From an uncultured Acidobacteriia bacterium (GTDB lineage: Bacteria; Acidobacteriota; Terriglobia; Bryobacterales; Bryobacteraceae): a stretch of 64,000 bases of DNA. The notes under the pieces are model-generated. The model did not search any database and was not told the origin of the DNA. It saw only the letters and a list, made by a program, of their open reading frames with translations. The position numbers were made by a program, and so were the translations under genes. The stretch is from contig CAIRSA010000506.1 in assembly GCA_903881085.1 (NCBI GenBank), positions 1 to 64,000 on the forward strand, given 5' to 3'. Positions 16,887-25,099 of the stretch are shown here, in pieces. The first letter of the stretch is position 1. The number at the start of each line of letters is the position of its first letter.

Positions 16887-16989
16887 TGCCAAGCCTCCGG
16901 GTTGTGCCTACCCGCAATTGCTACAGAGAATTTGCGAACCCACCAAGCGAATAGACACCGATAAACCGTATTAGGTCAGTTACTTGAGA

Positions 16990-17018
16990 AGTATAGGGGA
17001 GTCGGCGGCAGAAGTCAA
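16990..17018 (-). promoter_or_regulatory. rpsA promoter
   Basis: On the minus strand TTGACT (17018-17013) is followed after 17 bases by TATACT (16995-16990), close to the sigma-70 consensus. Transcription would start near 16983, leaving a leader of about 97 bases before the S1 start at 16886. A C-rich tract abuts the -35 box. Confidence 0.65.
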
Positions 17019-17019
17019 C

Positions 17020-17037
17020 GGGGGGGCGGGGGTGGGG
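17020..17037 (+). other. G-rich tract able to form a G-quadruplex
   Basis: The plus strand has seven G, one C, five G, one T and four G. Splitting the first run gives four G3 runs with one-base loops, the most stable class of quadruplex motif. It ends two bases from the -35 box of the rpsA promoter and lies between that promoter and the 3' end of the next gene. Whether it folds in the cell is unknown. Confidence 0.45.
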
Positions 17038-17048
17038 ACAGTCGCTTG

Positions 17049-17067
17049 GCCTGCCCCCAAAGCAGGC
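17049..17067 (-). terminator. hairpin after the PepSY-like gene
   Basis: GCCTGC and GCAGGC form a six-pair stem with a seven-base loop, starting at the stop codon of the leftward PepSY-like gene. No run of T follows on the minus strand, so it may be a weak or assisted terminator; it separates that gene from the rpsA promoter. Confidence 0.35.
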
Positions 17068-17519
17068 TAGTCTTTGACTTCCGTGCCGTCGGCGCTGAAC
17101 AGAAGAGCCCTATTCTCGCCGGCCTTGTCCTTAAATTCAACTTCATACAAGGTTTTTCCGCCTTTGGACATCACTTCGAACTTCGCGCCTTTGCCTCCTG
17201 CGATGGCCTTCGTCACCGCTGCTTTGGCGGCGGCTGGAAAACTATCCAGGGTCGCTTCATCTTCCACAAGCAGCAGCACGCCCTTGTCGTCGACATTGAA
17301 ATCGCGATGTTTTCCGTTCAACATCGTCTCCACTTCGTACTGCGTCACGCCTTTCTCGGTCTCTTTCGAAATGTTCTTGATCTCAGCGCCTTTGGCCGTT
17401 TCAGTGACTGTCTTCTGCACCGCCGGTGGCAGGTCCTTCAGCTTCAATCCCTTCGCCTCAACGGCGGAGATCGTGGCCAGCACAACTGCTGCCATCAGAC
17501 AATTCTTCACTCGATTCAT
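17067..17519 (-). CDS. secreted PepSY-like domain protein
   Basis: 150 residues with a signal peptide (MNRVKNCLMAAVVLATISAVEA). Two related halves follow. Each begins with a helix (LPPAVQKTVTETAKG; FPAAAKAAVTKAIAGG), then strands ending in YEVE (KGVTQYEVETMLNG; GGKTLYEVEFKDK) and a VDDKGVLL or FSADGTEV turn. This is the pattern of the PepSY-like superfamily, small periplasmic inhibitor or binding modules. No enzyme residues are apparent. It is divergent from the radical SAM gene, with about 120 bases between the starts, and is followed by a short hairpin. The partner or ligand is not deducible. Confidence 0.8.
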   Translation of the reverse strand: MNRVKNCLMAAVVLATISAVEAKGLKLKDLPPAVQKTVTETAKGAEIKNISKETEKGVTQYEVETMLNGKHRDFNVDDKGVLLLVEDEATLDSFPAAAKAAVTKAIAGGKGAKFEVMSKGGKTLYEVEFKDKAGENRALLFSADGTEVKD

Positions 17520-17638
17520 CGGTAAACCTCCATCTCAATACTTACCCATCTGTCTGAAAAGATGCTGAAAAGCGAAACGATTTCGCTTGCCCGGTTGGCG
17601 CAAATCAGAGTATCCTCAATGAAGACCCCTTTCACAAA

Positions 17639-19423
17639 ATGAGCGCAACAAGCACAGCCACAAAGCGTTTCGCATTGGTCCTGATCAAACCGTCGCATTA
17701 TGATGACGACGGCTACGTCATTCAATGGCTGCGTTCCTCTATCCCTTCCAACACACTTGCGGTGATCAATGGTCTTGCCCTCGATTGCCGTGAACGCCGC
17801 GTGCTTGGCGACGATGTCGATATCGACATCATGGCCTTCGACGAAACCAACACTCGTGTCCGCCCGGAAAAGATCGCCCGTTTCATTGGCGATTGCGGCA
17901 TGGTCGGCTTGGTCGGCGTGCAATCGAATCAATATCCGCGCGCGCTCGACATTGCACGCAAACTGCGCGCCCTCGGTCTGCAGGTCTGCATCGGCGGCTT
18001 CCATGTCTCCGGTGTTTTGTCGATGCTTCCGGTGATCACTCCTGAACTGCAAGAGGCGATGGACCTGGGTATCTCGCTCTTCGCCGGCGAAGCCGAGGGC
18101 CGCTTCGACATCGTCCTGCGCGATGCGATGAACAAATCGCTGAAGCCGCTCTACAACTACATGGACGATTTGCCGAATCTCGACGGCGCAACTCTTCCTA
18201 TCCTTTCCGCCGCGCAAATCAAACGCACTGGGGGCACGCTCACCAGTTTCGATTCCGGCCGCGGTTGCCCCTTCCTGTGCTCGTTCTGCACCATCATCAA
18301 CGTGCAGGGCCGCAAGTCGCGCCGCCGCTCCGCCGACGACGTAGAGCAGATCATCCGCACCAATCTTGCGCAAGGCGTCAACCGATTCTTTATCACTGAC
18401 GACAACTTCGCCCGCAACGCAGACTGGGAAATCATCTTCGATCGTCTCATCGATCTGCGCGAAAATCACAAGCTGAATATCAAGTTCGTGATTCAGGTCG
18501 ATACCATGTGCTACCGCCTGCCTGGCTTCATCAAAAAGGCCAAGCGCGCCGGCGTGGTCCGCTGCTTCATTGGCCTCGAAAGCATCAATCCCGATAGCCT
18601 GATGGGCGCCAAGAAGAAGCAGAACAAGATCACGGAATACCGCAAAATGCTGCTGGAATGGAAGCATGAAGGCGTGCACGTCTTCGCCGGATACATTTTA
18701 GGCTTCCCCGAAGACACGCGCGAGTCCATCATGCGCGACATCAAGATCATCCAGCGCGAACTGCCGCTCGATCTGCTGCAGTTCCACTGCCTCACTCCGC
18801 TGCCCGGCAGCGAAGATCACCAGAAGCTCTACAACGCCGGCGTCCCGATGGATCCCGACCTGAACAAGTACGACGTGGAGCACGTCTGCACAGCGCACCA
18901 GCGCATGTCGAAGGAAGAGTACGAGCAGGTCTACAAAGACGCGTGGGCCGCTTACTACACGCCCGAGCACATGGAGACAGTCATGCGCCGCGAAGCCGCC
19001 ACCGGCGGTAGTCCGGGCAAAGTTTTGACGCTGCTAATGTGGTCGTACGCCTCGTACATGCTCGAAGGCGTTCACCCTTATCAAGGCGGCTATTTCCGCC
19101 GCATCTATCGCAACGACCGCCGTCCAGGCCTGCCCATTGAGAGCCCGTTTGTATTCTATCCGCGCTATATCTCATCACAGATCAGCAAGCACTATAAACT
19201 GCTGAAAACCGTTCTACGCTTCCGCAGCTTCGTTAACAAACTGAAGAAGGATCCGAACAAGCGCAACTATATGGACGTTGCCCTGACGCCTGTGGTCGAC
19301 AACGATCTGGATACTTTTGAATTGTTCTCTGCTTCTGACGCCGCAAAGACCGCGGTTGCAAAGATCCGCAATCCTGAATCGCGCTCCGTCAAAGCCGAAG
19401 CGCCATTCAAGATTGTCCCTTAA
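17639..19423 (+). CDS. B12-binding radical SAM protein
   Basis: 594 residues. The N-terminal part (about 10-150) resembles a cobalamin-binding Rossmann domain (FALVLIKPS, VGLVGVQSNQYPRALDIARK, GGFHVSG), though the cobalamin-ligand histidine motif is not distinct. The radical SAM core follows with the CxxxCxxC cluster motif in RGCPFLCSFCTI (about residue 213), plus GLESINPD and YILGFPEDT, the usual later strands. The C-terminal third contains a DUF4070-like helical region (LDLLQFHCLTPLPGSEDH and beyond). Such enzymes methylate or rearrange unactivated carbons, often in lipid, hopanoid or pigment chemistry. No pathway partner adjoins it. The gene ends one base from the stop of the convergent TonB receptor. 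Confidence 0.88.
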   Translation: MSATSTATKRFALVLIKPSHYDDDGYVIQWLRSSIPSNTLAVINGLALDCRERRVLGDDVDIDIMAFDETNTRVRPEKIARFIGDCGMVGLVGVQSNQYPRALDIARKLRALGLQVCIGGFHVSGVLSMLPVITPELQEAMDLGISLFAGEAEGRFDIVLRDAMNKSLKPLYNYMDDLPNLDGATLPILSAAQIKRTGGTLTSFDSGRGCPFLCSFCTIINVQGRKSRRRSADDVEQIIRTNLAQGVNRFFITDDNFARNADWEIIFDRLIDLRENHKLNIKFVIQVDTMCYRLPGFIKKAKRAGVVRCFIGLESINPDSLMGAKKKQNKITEYRKMLLEWKHEGVHVFAGYILGFPEDTRESIMRDIKIIQRELPLDLLQFHCLTPLPGSEDHQKLYNAGVPMDPDLNKYDVEHVCTAHQRMSKEEYEQVYKDAWAAYYTPEHMETVMRREAATGGSPGKVLTLLMWSYASYMLEGVHPYQGGYFRRIYRNDRRPGLPIESPFVFYPRYISSQISKHYKLLKTVLRFRSFVNKLKKDPNKRNYMDVALTPVVDNDLDTFELFSASDAAKTAVAKIRNPESRSVKAEAPFKIVP

Positions 19424-19424
19424 C

Positions 19425-22400
19425 CTAAAAGCGGTAGCGAAGAGCTGCCTGCACCACACGCGCATCGCCGGCTCCAGTAATATTCCCAAACGTGGAACTG
19501 CCGAACGAGGCAGACGGGTTGGAGAAATTCACCGTGTTGAAGGCGTTGAAAGCCTCCAGCCGCAAATCGAATGACGACCGGTCTTTCACCGTAAACCGTT
19601 TCACCAGACTCAAATTGGCTTTGAACTGATGCGGGCCGAAGGCCACGTTGCGGCTCGAGTTACCAGGGGTGTTGACGGCCTGCACCGCAAAGGCAGCGGT
19701 ATTCAAGAAATGCAAACGGTCCGTCTGCGGATCAATGTCGCTGTTAGCGATTCCAACCCGGTCGGGCCGCAGCGAACCGCCGTTGCGGTTGAAGAACGAG
19801 TAGTTTTTGTTGGTTGCCGGATTCACTCCGCTCGATGCCAACGACACATTGATCGGCAGGCCGCTATGCGTCGTCACGATGTTCGAAAGTTGCCATCCGC
19901 CCAGCAGCGCATCGGTCCACCGGTTCCAATTCGAACCGAACTTGTGGCCGCGGCCTACGGGCAACTGGAACACGTTGGTGAACGTCAACCGATGCCGCGC
20001 GGTCTGGCTGTTCGGACCGCGGTCGCCGCGGAAGTCATCCAGATACTGTGGCGAACTGCCCGCATCGTAGGCGCCCGCCTCATCGATGGCGCGCGCAAAG
20101 GTATACGAGACCAGCGAATACCATCCATGCGTCATCTGTTTTTCAAATTTGAACTGAGCAGAATTGTAGTAGGAATGTGCCCGCGTGGAACCCACTTGAA
20201 TCTGCGTCCACTGCGGGAAGGGCCGATTGGCGGCCACCGAACCATCCACGCCGAACTTGGTTTGATTCAGCGCATACTCTGCAAACAGGTTGCTGCCGCG
20301 GTTGCCGACATACGCTACCTCCACCGTGGACTTACCTGGCAACAGATATTGCAGGGCCAGATTGAATTGCTTCACGCGTGCCGCATGATAGTCCGGTTCA
20401 CGTGCGCGGAGTGAGATGATGCTCGAATTGTAGTTAGTGAAGATGCCGGCCGGCACTGGTTCCGACAACTTGAACGGCGGTGGCCCCGAGCCGATCTGCG
20501 CCAGCGTGATGGGAATCAACTGCGGCGGATTCAGCGGTAGATTCACATCCGATCCGGAAATGTCTTCACCTGAGTAGAACAGACCGAAGCCGCCGCGCAA
20601 AACCAGTTTGCTCGGCACTACCTGCCACGCTGCACCGATGCGCGGTCCCCAGTTGGTGTGATCAGGATTGACAAGATAATCGGATGGCTTGCTGGCGCGA
20701 ATCAACTGACCTGTTTTGAAATCGAAATTGATATTGCGATTCGGATCGTTGCCATAGTAAGGCGTCGTATACTCATACCGCAAACCAAGGTTCAGCGTGA
20801 GGTTGCGTGCGACCTTCCAATCATCCTGCACATAGCCGGCGTAGGCCTTTTGCAACTGTTCGACAACCGCCTGCGTGTTCGCGTCGAACTGTTGCAAGTA
20901 GCCAACCAGCAGATCTGCCAGCGCCTCACCCGTGAAGCGGCCACCGAAAGTATAGCCGGGCACGGTGCGAGTGGAATCCAGGAAGGAGTTAAATTTCTGC
21001 CTCGTCTCAAAGCCCATGCGTAGCGAATGCTTGCCGCGGATCAATGAAAGGCTGTCCACAAACTGAAGCAGTTCAGGATCCTGAAATTGCGGCCTGAAAT
21101 TGCGCGTGCCAAGCTGGTTGTAGTTGCTCACCGAAATGAGCGGAAGACCGCCGTTGCCCTCTGCGATCGCCTCTTTCGGAATCCCCTTGAACCCGAATGC
21201 AACGGCGCCTTCGCCAGTTACCGAAGCCTGCGAAAATGTGGAGTAGGTGCGATTATATCCGAATCGGGCAACATTGATCACCGTGGGGGTAAGAGTCCGC
21301 GTCCAGGTTCCCCCAAAGCTGTGGTTCGTGTTGAACTGTGCGCCCTGATTGCCCACGCCGTCGCCGATACCATCGAAAATTCCATCGCGGTAAATGTCCT
21401 GCCGTAGATAGCTCCAGCGCACTGAAAAGATGTCTTTCGCCGACAGGTTGTAATCGCCCTTCAAGTCACTCTTGTTGGTATTCTCATTGCCCGCGCGCGC
21501 CACTCCGAAATTATTCGTGTTCTGCCCGGAACTGGCTCTGGTACCCGGCAGAGTTTGCGCAGGATACAGGTCGAGCAACTTCTTGCCCAGCGCGTCAAAG
21601 CGGCTTGGTGGAATTGTGTTGTTCGGGAACGGTACCTTCGAATCCGGGTCAGTAACACTGCGATAGAAAACGCCGGTGTGCTCTGCAGCAGTTGGCACCG
21701 TGACCAGGAAGGCATTTTCAAATTTTTGGATGAAGCCTTCATAATCGGCGAAGAAGAAGAGCTTGTTCTTCACAATGGGGCCGCCCAGTGTCCCTCCGAA
21801 CTGGTTCCACTTCAACTCCGGATTGCCGGCTCCAATCAGGTTGTTGGTCCACGGCGTGGCCGCCAAACCGGCGTCGCGATTGTAGTACCACGCCGAGCCA
21901 TGCAACTGATTCGTGCCTGACTTAATCACTACATTCACCACCGCTCCGGCCGACCGGCCGAACTCCGCCGAATACGAGTTCGTCTGCACCTTGAATTCGC
22001 CGATGGCATCGGGCGAGGGTTGCACCACCTGCGCCGATAACGACTGCGCATTCGTAGTCCCCTGGTTATTGTCCACGCCGTCGACCACGAAGTTATTCTG
22101 CGCCTGGTAATTCCCGTTCACCACGAACCATCCCGGGCCGCGCGTTGTTTCCAGCACCGTACTCTCCGACGCGCCGGGCACCAGCAGCGCCAACTCCGAA
22201 TACCGCCGTGCGGCCAGAGGCAGTTCCACGGCCACATCGCCTCGAACAACCTGGCCCAATGAGCCTTGTTCCGATTGAATGATCTCGGCAGCCGCGGAAA
22301 CCTCCACGGTTTCTGTCATGCTCGCAACCGCAAGCGTCAGGCGCACCAGTTTTCGCTCATCCACTTCAAGCGTGAGGTTGGTGACACGAGTGGTTTGAAA

Positions 22401-22637
22401 ACCGGTCTTGCTAACCACCGCCTGGTATTGCCCGCGCGTGATGGGCGAAAAAGTCGCATATCCATCGCTGCCGGTCTTGCGCGTAATGACGAAGCCAGTG
22501 GCGGAGTTCGTCAATGCCACCTGCGCGTTGCCCACAGAGGCCGAACTCGTGTCAGCCACCAGCACTCGAATTGTGCCAGAATCGGTCTGAGCCAGAGCGC
22601 AGGCCGATAGAAGAAGCGCGTAGAATGATAGTTTCAT
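19425..22637 (-). CDS. Oar-like TonB-dependent receptor
   Basis: 1070 residues with signal peptide MKLSFYALLLSACALAQ. Order: carboxypeptidase-regulatory beta-sandwich (about 20-105; DGYATFSPITRGQYQAVV), plug domain (about 110-230; SLGQVVRGDVAVELPL, FVVDGVDNNQ), then a 22-strand-type barrel ending in LRYRF with the terminal Phe used by the BAM insertion machinery. This is the receptor class expanded in Acidobacteria and assumed to import glycans, peptides or their fragments. The start follows directly on the stop of the phosphodiesterase gene (TAAATG), so they are coupled and may handle one substrate. The ligand is unknown. Confidence 0.92.
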   Translation of the reverse strand: MKLSFYALLLSACALAQTDSGTIRVLVADTSSASVGNAQVALTNSATGFVITRKTGSDGYATFSPITRGQYQAVVSKTGFQTTRVTNLTLEVDERKLVRLTLAVASMTETVEVSAAAEIIQSEQGSLGQVVRGDVAVELPLAARRYSELALLVPGASESTVLETTRGPGWFVVNGNYQAQNNFVVDGVDNNQGTTNAQSLSAQVVQPSPDAIGEFKVQTNSYSAEFGRSAGAVVNVVIKSGTNQLHGSAWYYNRDAGLAATPWTNNLIGAGNPELKWNQFGGTLGGPIVKNKLFFFADYEGFIQKFENAFLVTVPTAAEHTGVFYRSVTDPDSKVPFPNNTIPPSRFDALGKKLLDLYPAQTLPGTRASSGQNTNNFGVARAGNENTNKSDLKGDYNLSAKDIFSVRWSYLRQDIYRDGIFDGIGDGVGNQGAQFNTNHSFGGTWTRTLTPTVINVARFGYNRTYSTFSQASVTGEGAVAFGFKGIPKEAIAEGNGGLPLISVSNYNQLGTRNFRPQFQDPELLQFVDSLSLIRGKHSLRMGFETRQKFNSFLDSTRTVPGYTFGGRFTGEALADLLVGYLQQFDANTQAVVEQLQKAYAGYVQDDWKVARNLTLNLGLRYEYTTPYYGNDPNRNINFDFKTGQLIRASKPSDYLVNPDHTNWGPRIGAAWQVVPSKLVLRGGFGLFYSGEDISGSDVNLPLNPPQLIPITLAQIGSGPPPFKLSEPVPAGIFTNYNSSIISLRAREPDYHAARVKQFNLALQYLLPGKSTVEVAYVGNRGSNLFAEYALNQTKFGVDGSVAANRPFPQWTQIQVGSTRAHSYYNSAQFKFEKQMTHGWYSLVSYTFARAIDEAGAYDAGSSPQYLDDFRGDRGPNSQTARHRLTFTNVFQLPVGRGHKFGSNWNRWTDALLGGWQLSNIVTTHSGLPINVSLASSGVNPATNKNYSFFNRNGGSLRPDRVGIANSDIDPQTDRLHFLNTAAFAVQAVNTPGNSSRNVAFGPHQFKANLSLVKRFTVKDRSSFDLRLEAFNAFNTVNFSNPSASFGSSTFGNITGAGDARVVQAALRYRF

Positions 22638-23627
22638 TTAGTGTTTCAGTGTCCTTGCCAGATCTTCGTAATGGTCAGATGCAATTAAATTCACGCCGGC
22701 GGAAATCGCAGCTTTCCAACGTAGCAAAGCAGCCTCACGTGAGCCGAAATTGTATGGTTGACTCCACCCCTGATTTTCCTCCGGGGCGAAGCCATCCAAC
22801 GTGTAAAAGCGTATCCAAAATCCGAGCTTGTGGGCGTGGTTGACCAGGGCGTTCAAGCGGGCTTCATCGGCCGGCGTCCAGTCGCCAGCCTTGGTTTGGC
22901 CACCCTCTTCCACAATCGCCCAGGAGTTGTTCCACCAGCGTCGATAGTTGGTGGGGCGTTCCGTTAGCAGCTCTTCCGGCGGTGTGGTCACAGCCAGGCG
23001 CATCCGCTCTGGCATGGTCTTCGCGGTAACTCGCGCGGTGTGCGCCGAGCCGAACAGGCGCAACCGGGAGCCTGGCTTCAGGTTTGTGAAGAAGACCTCT
23101 TCCTGTGCATCGTTGTCTTCAGTCAGCACCAGTATCGGCTTCACATCGAAAGCGCCCAGTTCGCCCGGGGCTTTGGTTAAAGGCGCAGTAGTGATCCAAC
23201 TCTCGTACTCGCCCAACAGTTCCCACACAGCTTGCAGCAGTTCGGGCCTGTTGTCCTTGAAGTCGAAATGGACAGTGATGAGCGGCCAACTCGCGCGATT
23301 GTTCTCTTTCAGCGCCTGCTCCACAATGGGGCGGACGCGCTCGAAGAAGTATGCCTTCAAGGTTGGCTCTTCGCCCGTTGTTTTGCCGGCATGCGAAACC
23401 ACAGCGTGGCCCTTACCCGTCGCTTTATCGACGCCCCATGCCAGATCCTGCTCAATTCCTATCGGAAATCCCGTGCCAAGGGCGCGGTCAATGCGATCGT
23501 TCCATTTGCCGTCATAGGGGTAGCAGTTGTGTGCGTCCGCCATCGGACGATTGTGGTTCAGCAAATCCATAGCCGCTGGCTGCGCCAATGCCAGCGCGGG
23601 AGTTAACGCAAGAATGAAGACCCTCAT
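22638..23627 (-). CDS. secreted PI-PLC/GDPD-like phosphodiesterase
   Basis: 329 residues with a signal peptide (MRVFILALTPALALAQ). The first half keeps TIM-barrel phosphodiesterase landmarks: DAHNCYPYDGKW with H33, GIEQDLAW with the metal-binding pair E59/D61, and HAVVSH (H74, H79). LITVHFDFKD and GFWIRFYTLDG are later barrel strands, the latter typical of glycerophosphodiesterase-like proteins. It ends in SAGVNLIASDHYEDLA. Expected chemistry is cleavage of a phosphodiester such as a glycerophosphodiester or inositol phospholipid outside the cytoplasm. It is directly coupled to the downstream TonB receptor, which suggests product uptake. A TATAGT hexamer sits two bases before the ATG, so the start could be slightly downstream. 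Confidence 0.75.
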   Translation of the reverse strand: MRVFILALTPALALAQPAAMDLLNHNRPMADAHNCYPYDGKWNDRIDRALGTGFPIGIEQDLAWGVDKATGKGHAVVSHAGKTTGEEPTLKAYFFERVRPIVEQALKENNRASWPLITVHFDFKDNRPELLQAVWELLGEYESWITTAPLTKAPGELGAFDVKPILVLTEDNDAQEEVFFTNLKPGSRLRLFGSAHTARVTAKTMPERMRLAVTTPPEELLTERPTNYRRWWNNSWAIVEEGGQTKAGDWTPADEARLNALVNHAHKLGFWIRFYTLDGFAPEENQGWSQPYNFGSREAALLRWKAAISAGVNLIASDHYEDLARTLKH

Positions 23628-23697
23628 GACTATATGTAAGTCTAGATGGCCAATGTTAGAATTCGATTACAATCCAATAACAGGATAGGTTCGCAGC

Positions 23698-25086
23698 TCA
23701 TGCGATCAGGTCTTTAACAACATTGCCCGCAACGTCGGTCAGCCGGAAATCGCGGCCCGCATAGCGATATGTGAACTTCTGATGATCGAAGCCCATCAGG
23801 TGTAAGAGCGTCGCATGCAGATCATGCACGTGAACCTTGTTCTCCGCCGCGGCGAAACCGAACTCATCGGTCGCCCCATACACCGTCCCGCGCTTTACTC
23901 CGCCACCTGCGAGCCACATCGAAAAGCCATACGGGTTATGATCGCGCCCATTCACCATACCTGAATTTGCGCCCAAATCCGGCAACTCCACGGTCGGAGT
24001 GCGCCCGAATTCGCCGCCCCAGATCACCAGCGTGTCGTCCAGCATGCCGCGCTGCTTCAGGTCTTTCAGCAGCGCCGCAATCGGCTGGTCGCATTCGCGC
24101 GCCAGGCGTCCATGGTTCGTCTTGATGTCATCATGACTGTCCCAAGGCTGCCCCGCGCCATGCCACACTTGCACGAACCGCACACCGCGCTCCAACAGCC
24201 GCCGTGCGATCATCATCTGCCGTGCCTGAATTCCTTCACCGTACAACTTGTGGATATGCTCCGGCTCGCGGGTCAGGTCGAACGCATCGTCGGCCTCCAT
24301 TTGCATGCGGTATGCCAGTTCAAATGACTGTACGCGTGCTTCCAGCAGCGCATCGTCGCCGCGCTTCTCTACATGGCCGCGATTCAACTTGGCGAGAAGA
24401 TCCAACTCCCGCCGCTGTCCATCTGACGATGTTGTCTTGTTCCGAATGTTCTCGATCAACTTTTCGATCTGCGTCTCGCGTGTATCGATGCGCGTAGCCT
24501 GAAATGCCCCGGGCAGGAACGCCGACCGCCAGTTCTGATTGCCCTGGGTCGGCAAACCATCAGGACAAAGGACGATGAAGCCCGGCAGATTCTGATTCTC
24601 AGACCCCAGGCCATAAGTCACCCACGAACCGAAGCTCGGCCGTATCTGCCGTACTTCGCCGCAATTCATCATCATCAGCGAAGGCTCATGATTGGGGATG
24701 TCCGTGTGCATCGAACGAACGATACAGAGGTCATCCGCGCAGGCGCCGATCTGCGGGAAAATCTCGCTGATCTCCACACCGCTCTGGCCAAATCTCTTGA
24801 ACGTGAACGGGGAAGGGAAGGCCGCGCCCGTCCTGCGCTCGGTCTTCAATGTAATGGGAATCGCCTTGCCAGCATACTTCGCCAACGCCGGCTTCGGATC
24901 GAACGTATCCACGTGCGATGCGCCACCGTTCATGAAGAGATGGATCACGCGTTTGGCCTTCGCCGGCAGGGGAGCCTTCTTCGGCGCCAGCGGATTGGGC
25001 ACCGTGGTTGCGGCGTCCAGCATCGGTGCCATCGCCACAGCGCCCATGCCCATTCCCATCGTATGCAGCAATTCACGTCGAGTCAT
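23698..25086 (-). CDS. Tat-exported DUF1501 protein
   Basis: 462 residues from the ATG at 25086, which has AGGGAG six bases upstream; the 20 residues of a longer frame lie in the gene before. The N-terminus MTRRELLHTMGMGMG is a twin-arginine signal. The body shows DUF1501 landmarks VIHLFMNGGASHVDTFDPKP, VRSMHTDIPNHEP, WVTYGLGSENQNLPGFIVL and VIWGGEFGRTP, then HNPYGFSMWLAGGG at the end. The fold is alkaline-phosphatase-like. It pairs with the upstream DUF1553/DUF1549 cytochrome gene, 13 bases apart, the standard combination in Planctomycetes and Acidobacteria. Function of the pair is not established; degradation of sulfated or complex organic matter has been proposed. Confidence 0.92.
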   Translation of the reverse strand: MTRRELLHTMGMGMGAVAMAPMLDAATTVPNPLAPKKAPLPAKAKRVIHLFMNGGASHVDTFDPKPALAKYAGKAIPITLKTERRTGAAFPSPFTFKRFGQSGVEISEIFPQIGACADDLCIVRSMHTDIPNHEPSLMMMNCGEVRQIRPSFGSWVTYGLGSENQNLPGFIVLCPDGLPTQGNQNWRSAFLPGAFQATRIDTRETQIEKLIENIRNKTTSSDGQRRELDLLAKLNRGHVEKRGDDALLEARVQSFELAYRMQMEADDAFDLTREPEHIHKLYGEGIQARQMMIARRLLERGVRFVQVWHGAGQPWDSHDDIKTNHGRLARECDQPIAALLKDLKQRGMLDDTLVIWGGEFGRTPTVELPDLGANSGMVNGRDHNPYGFSMWLAGGGVKRGTVYGATDEFGFAAAENKVHVHDLHATLLHLMGFDHQKFTYRYAGRDFRLTDVAGNVVKDLIA

Positions 25087-25099
25087 ATGCATCTCCCTA

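Noticed and set aside
17516-18679. 387-codon open frame on the minus strand opposite the radical SAM gene
   Set aside because: Asp/Ala/His-rich composition of a GC-rich antisense frame; the radical SAM motifs on the other strand are decisive.
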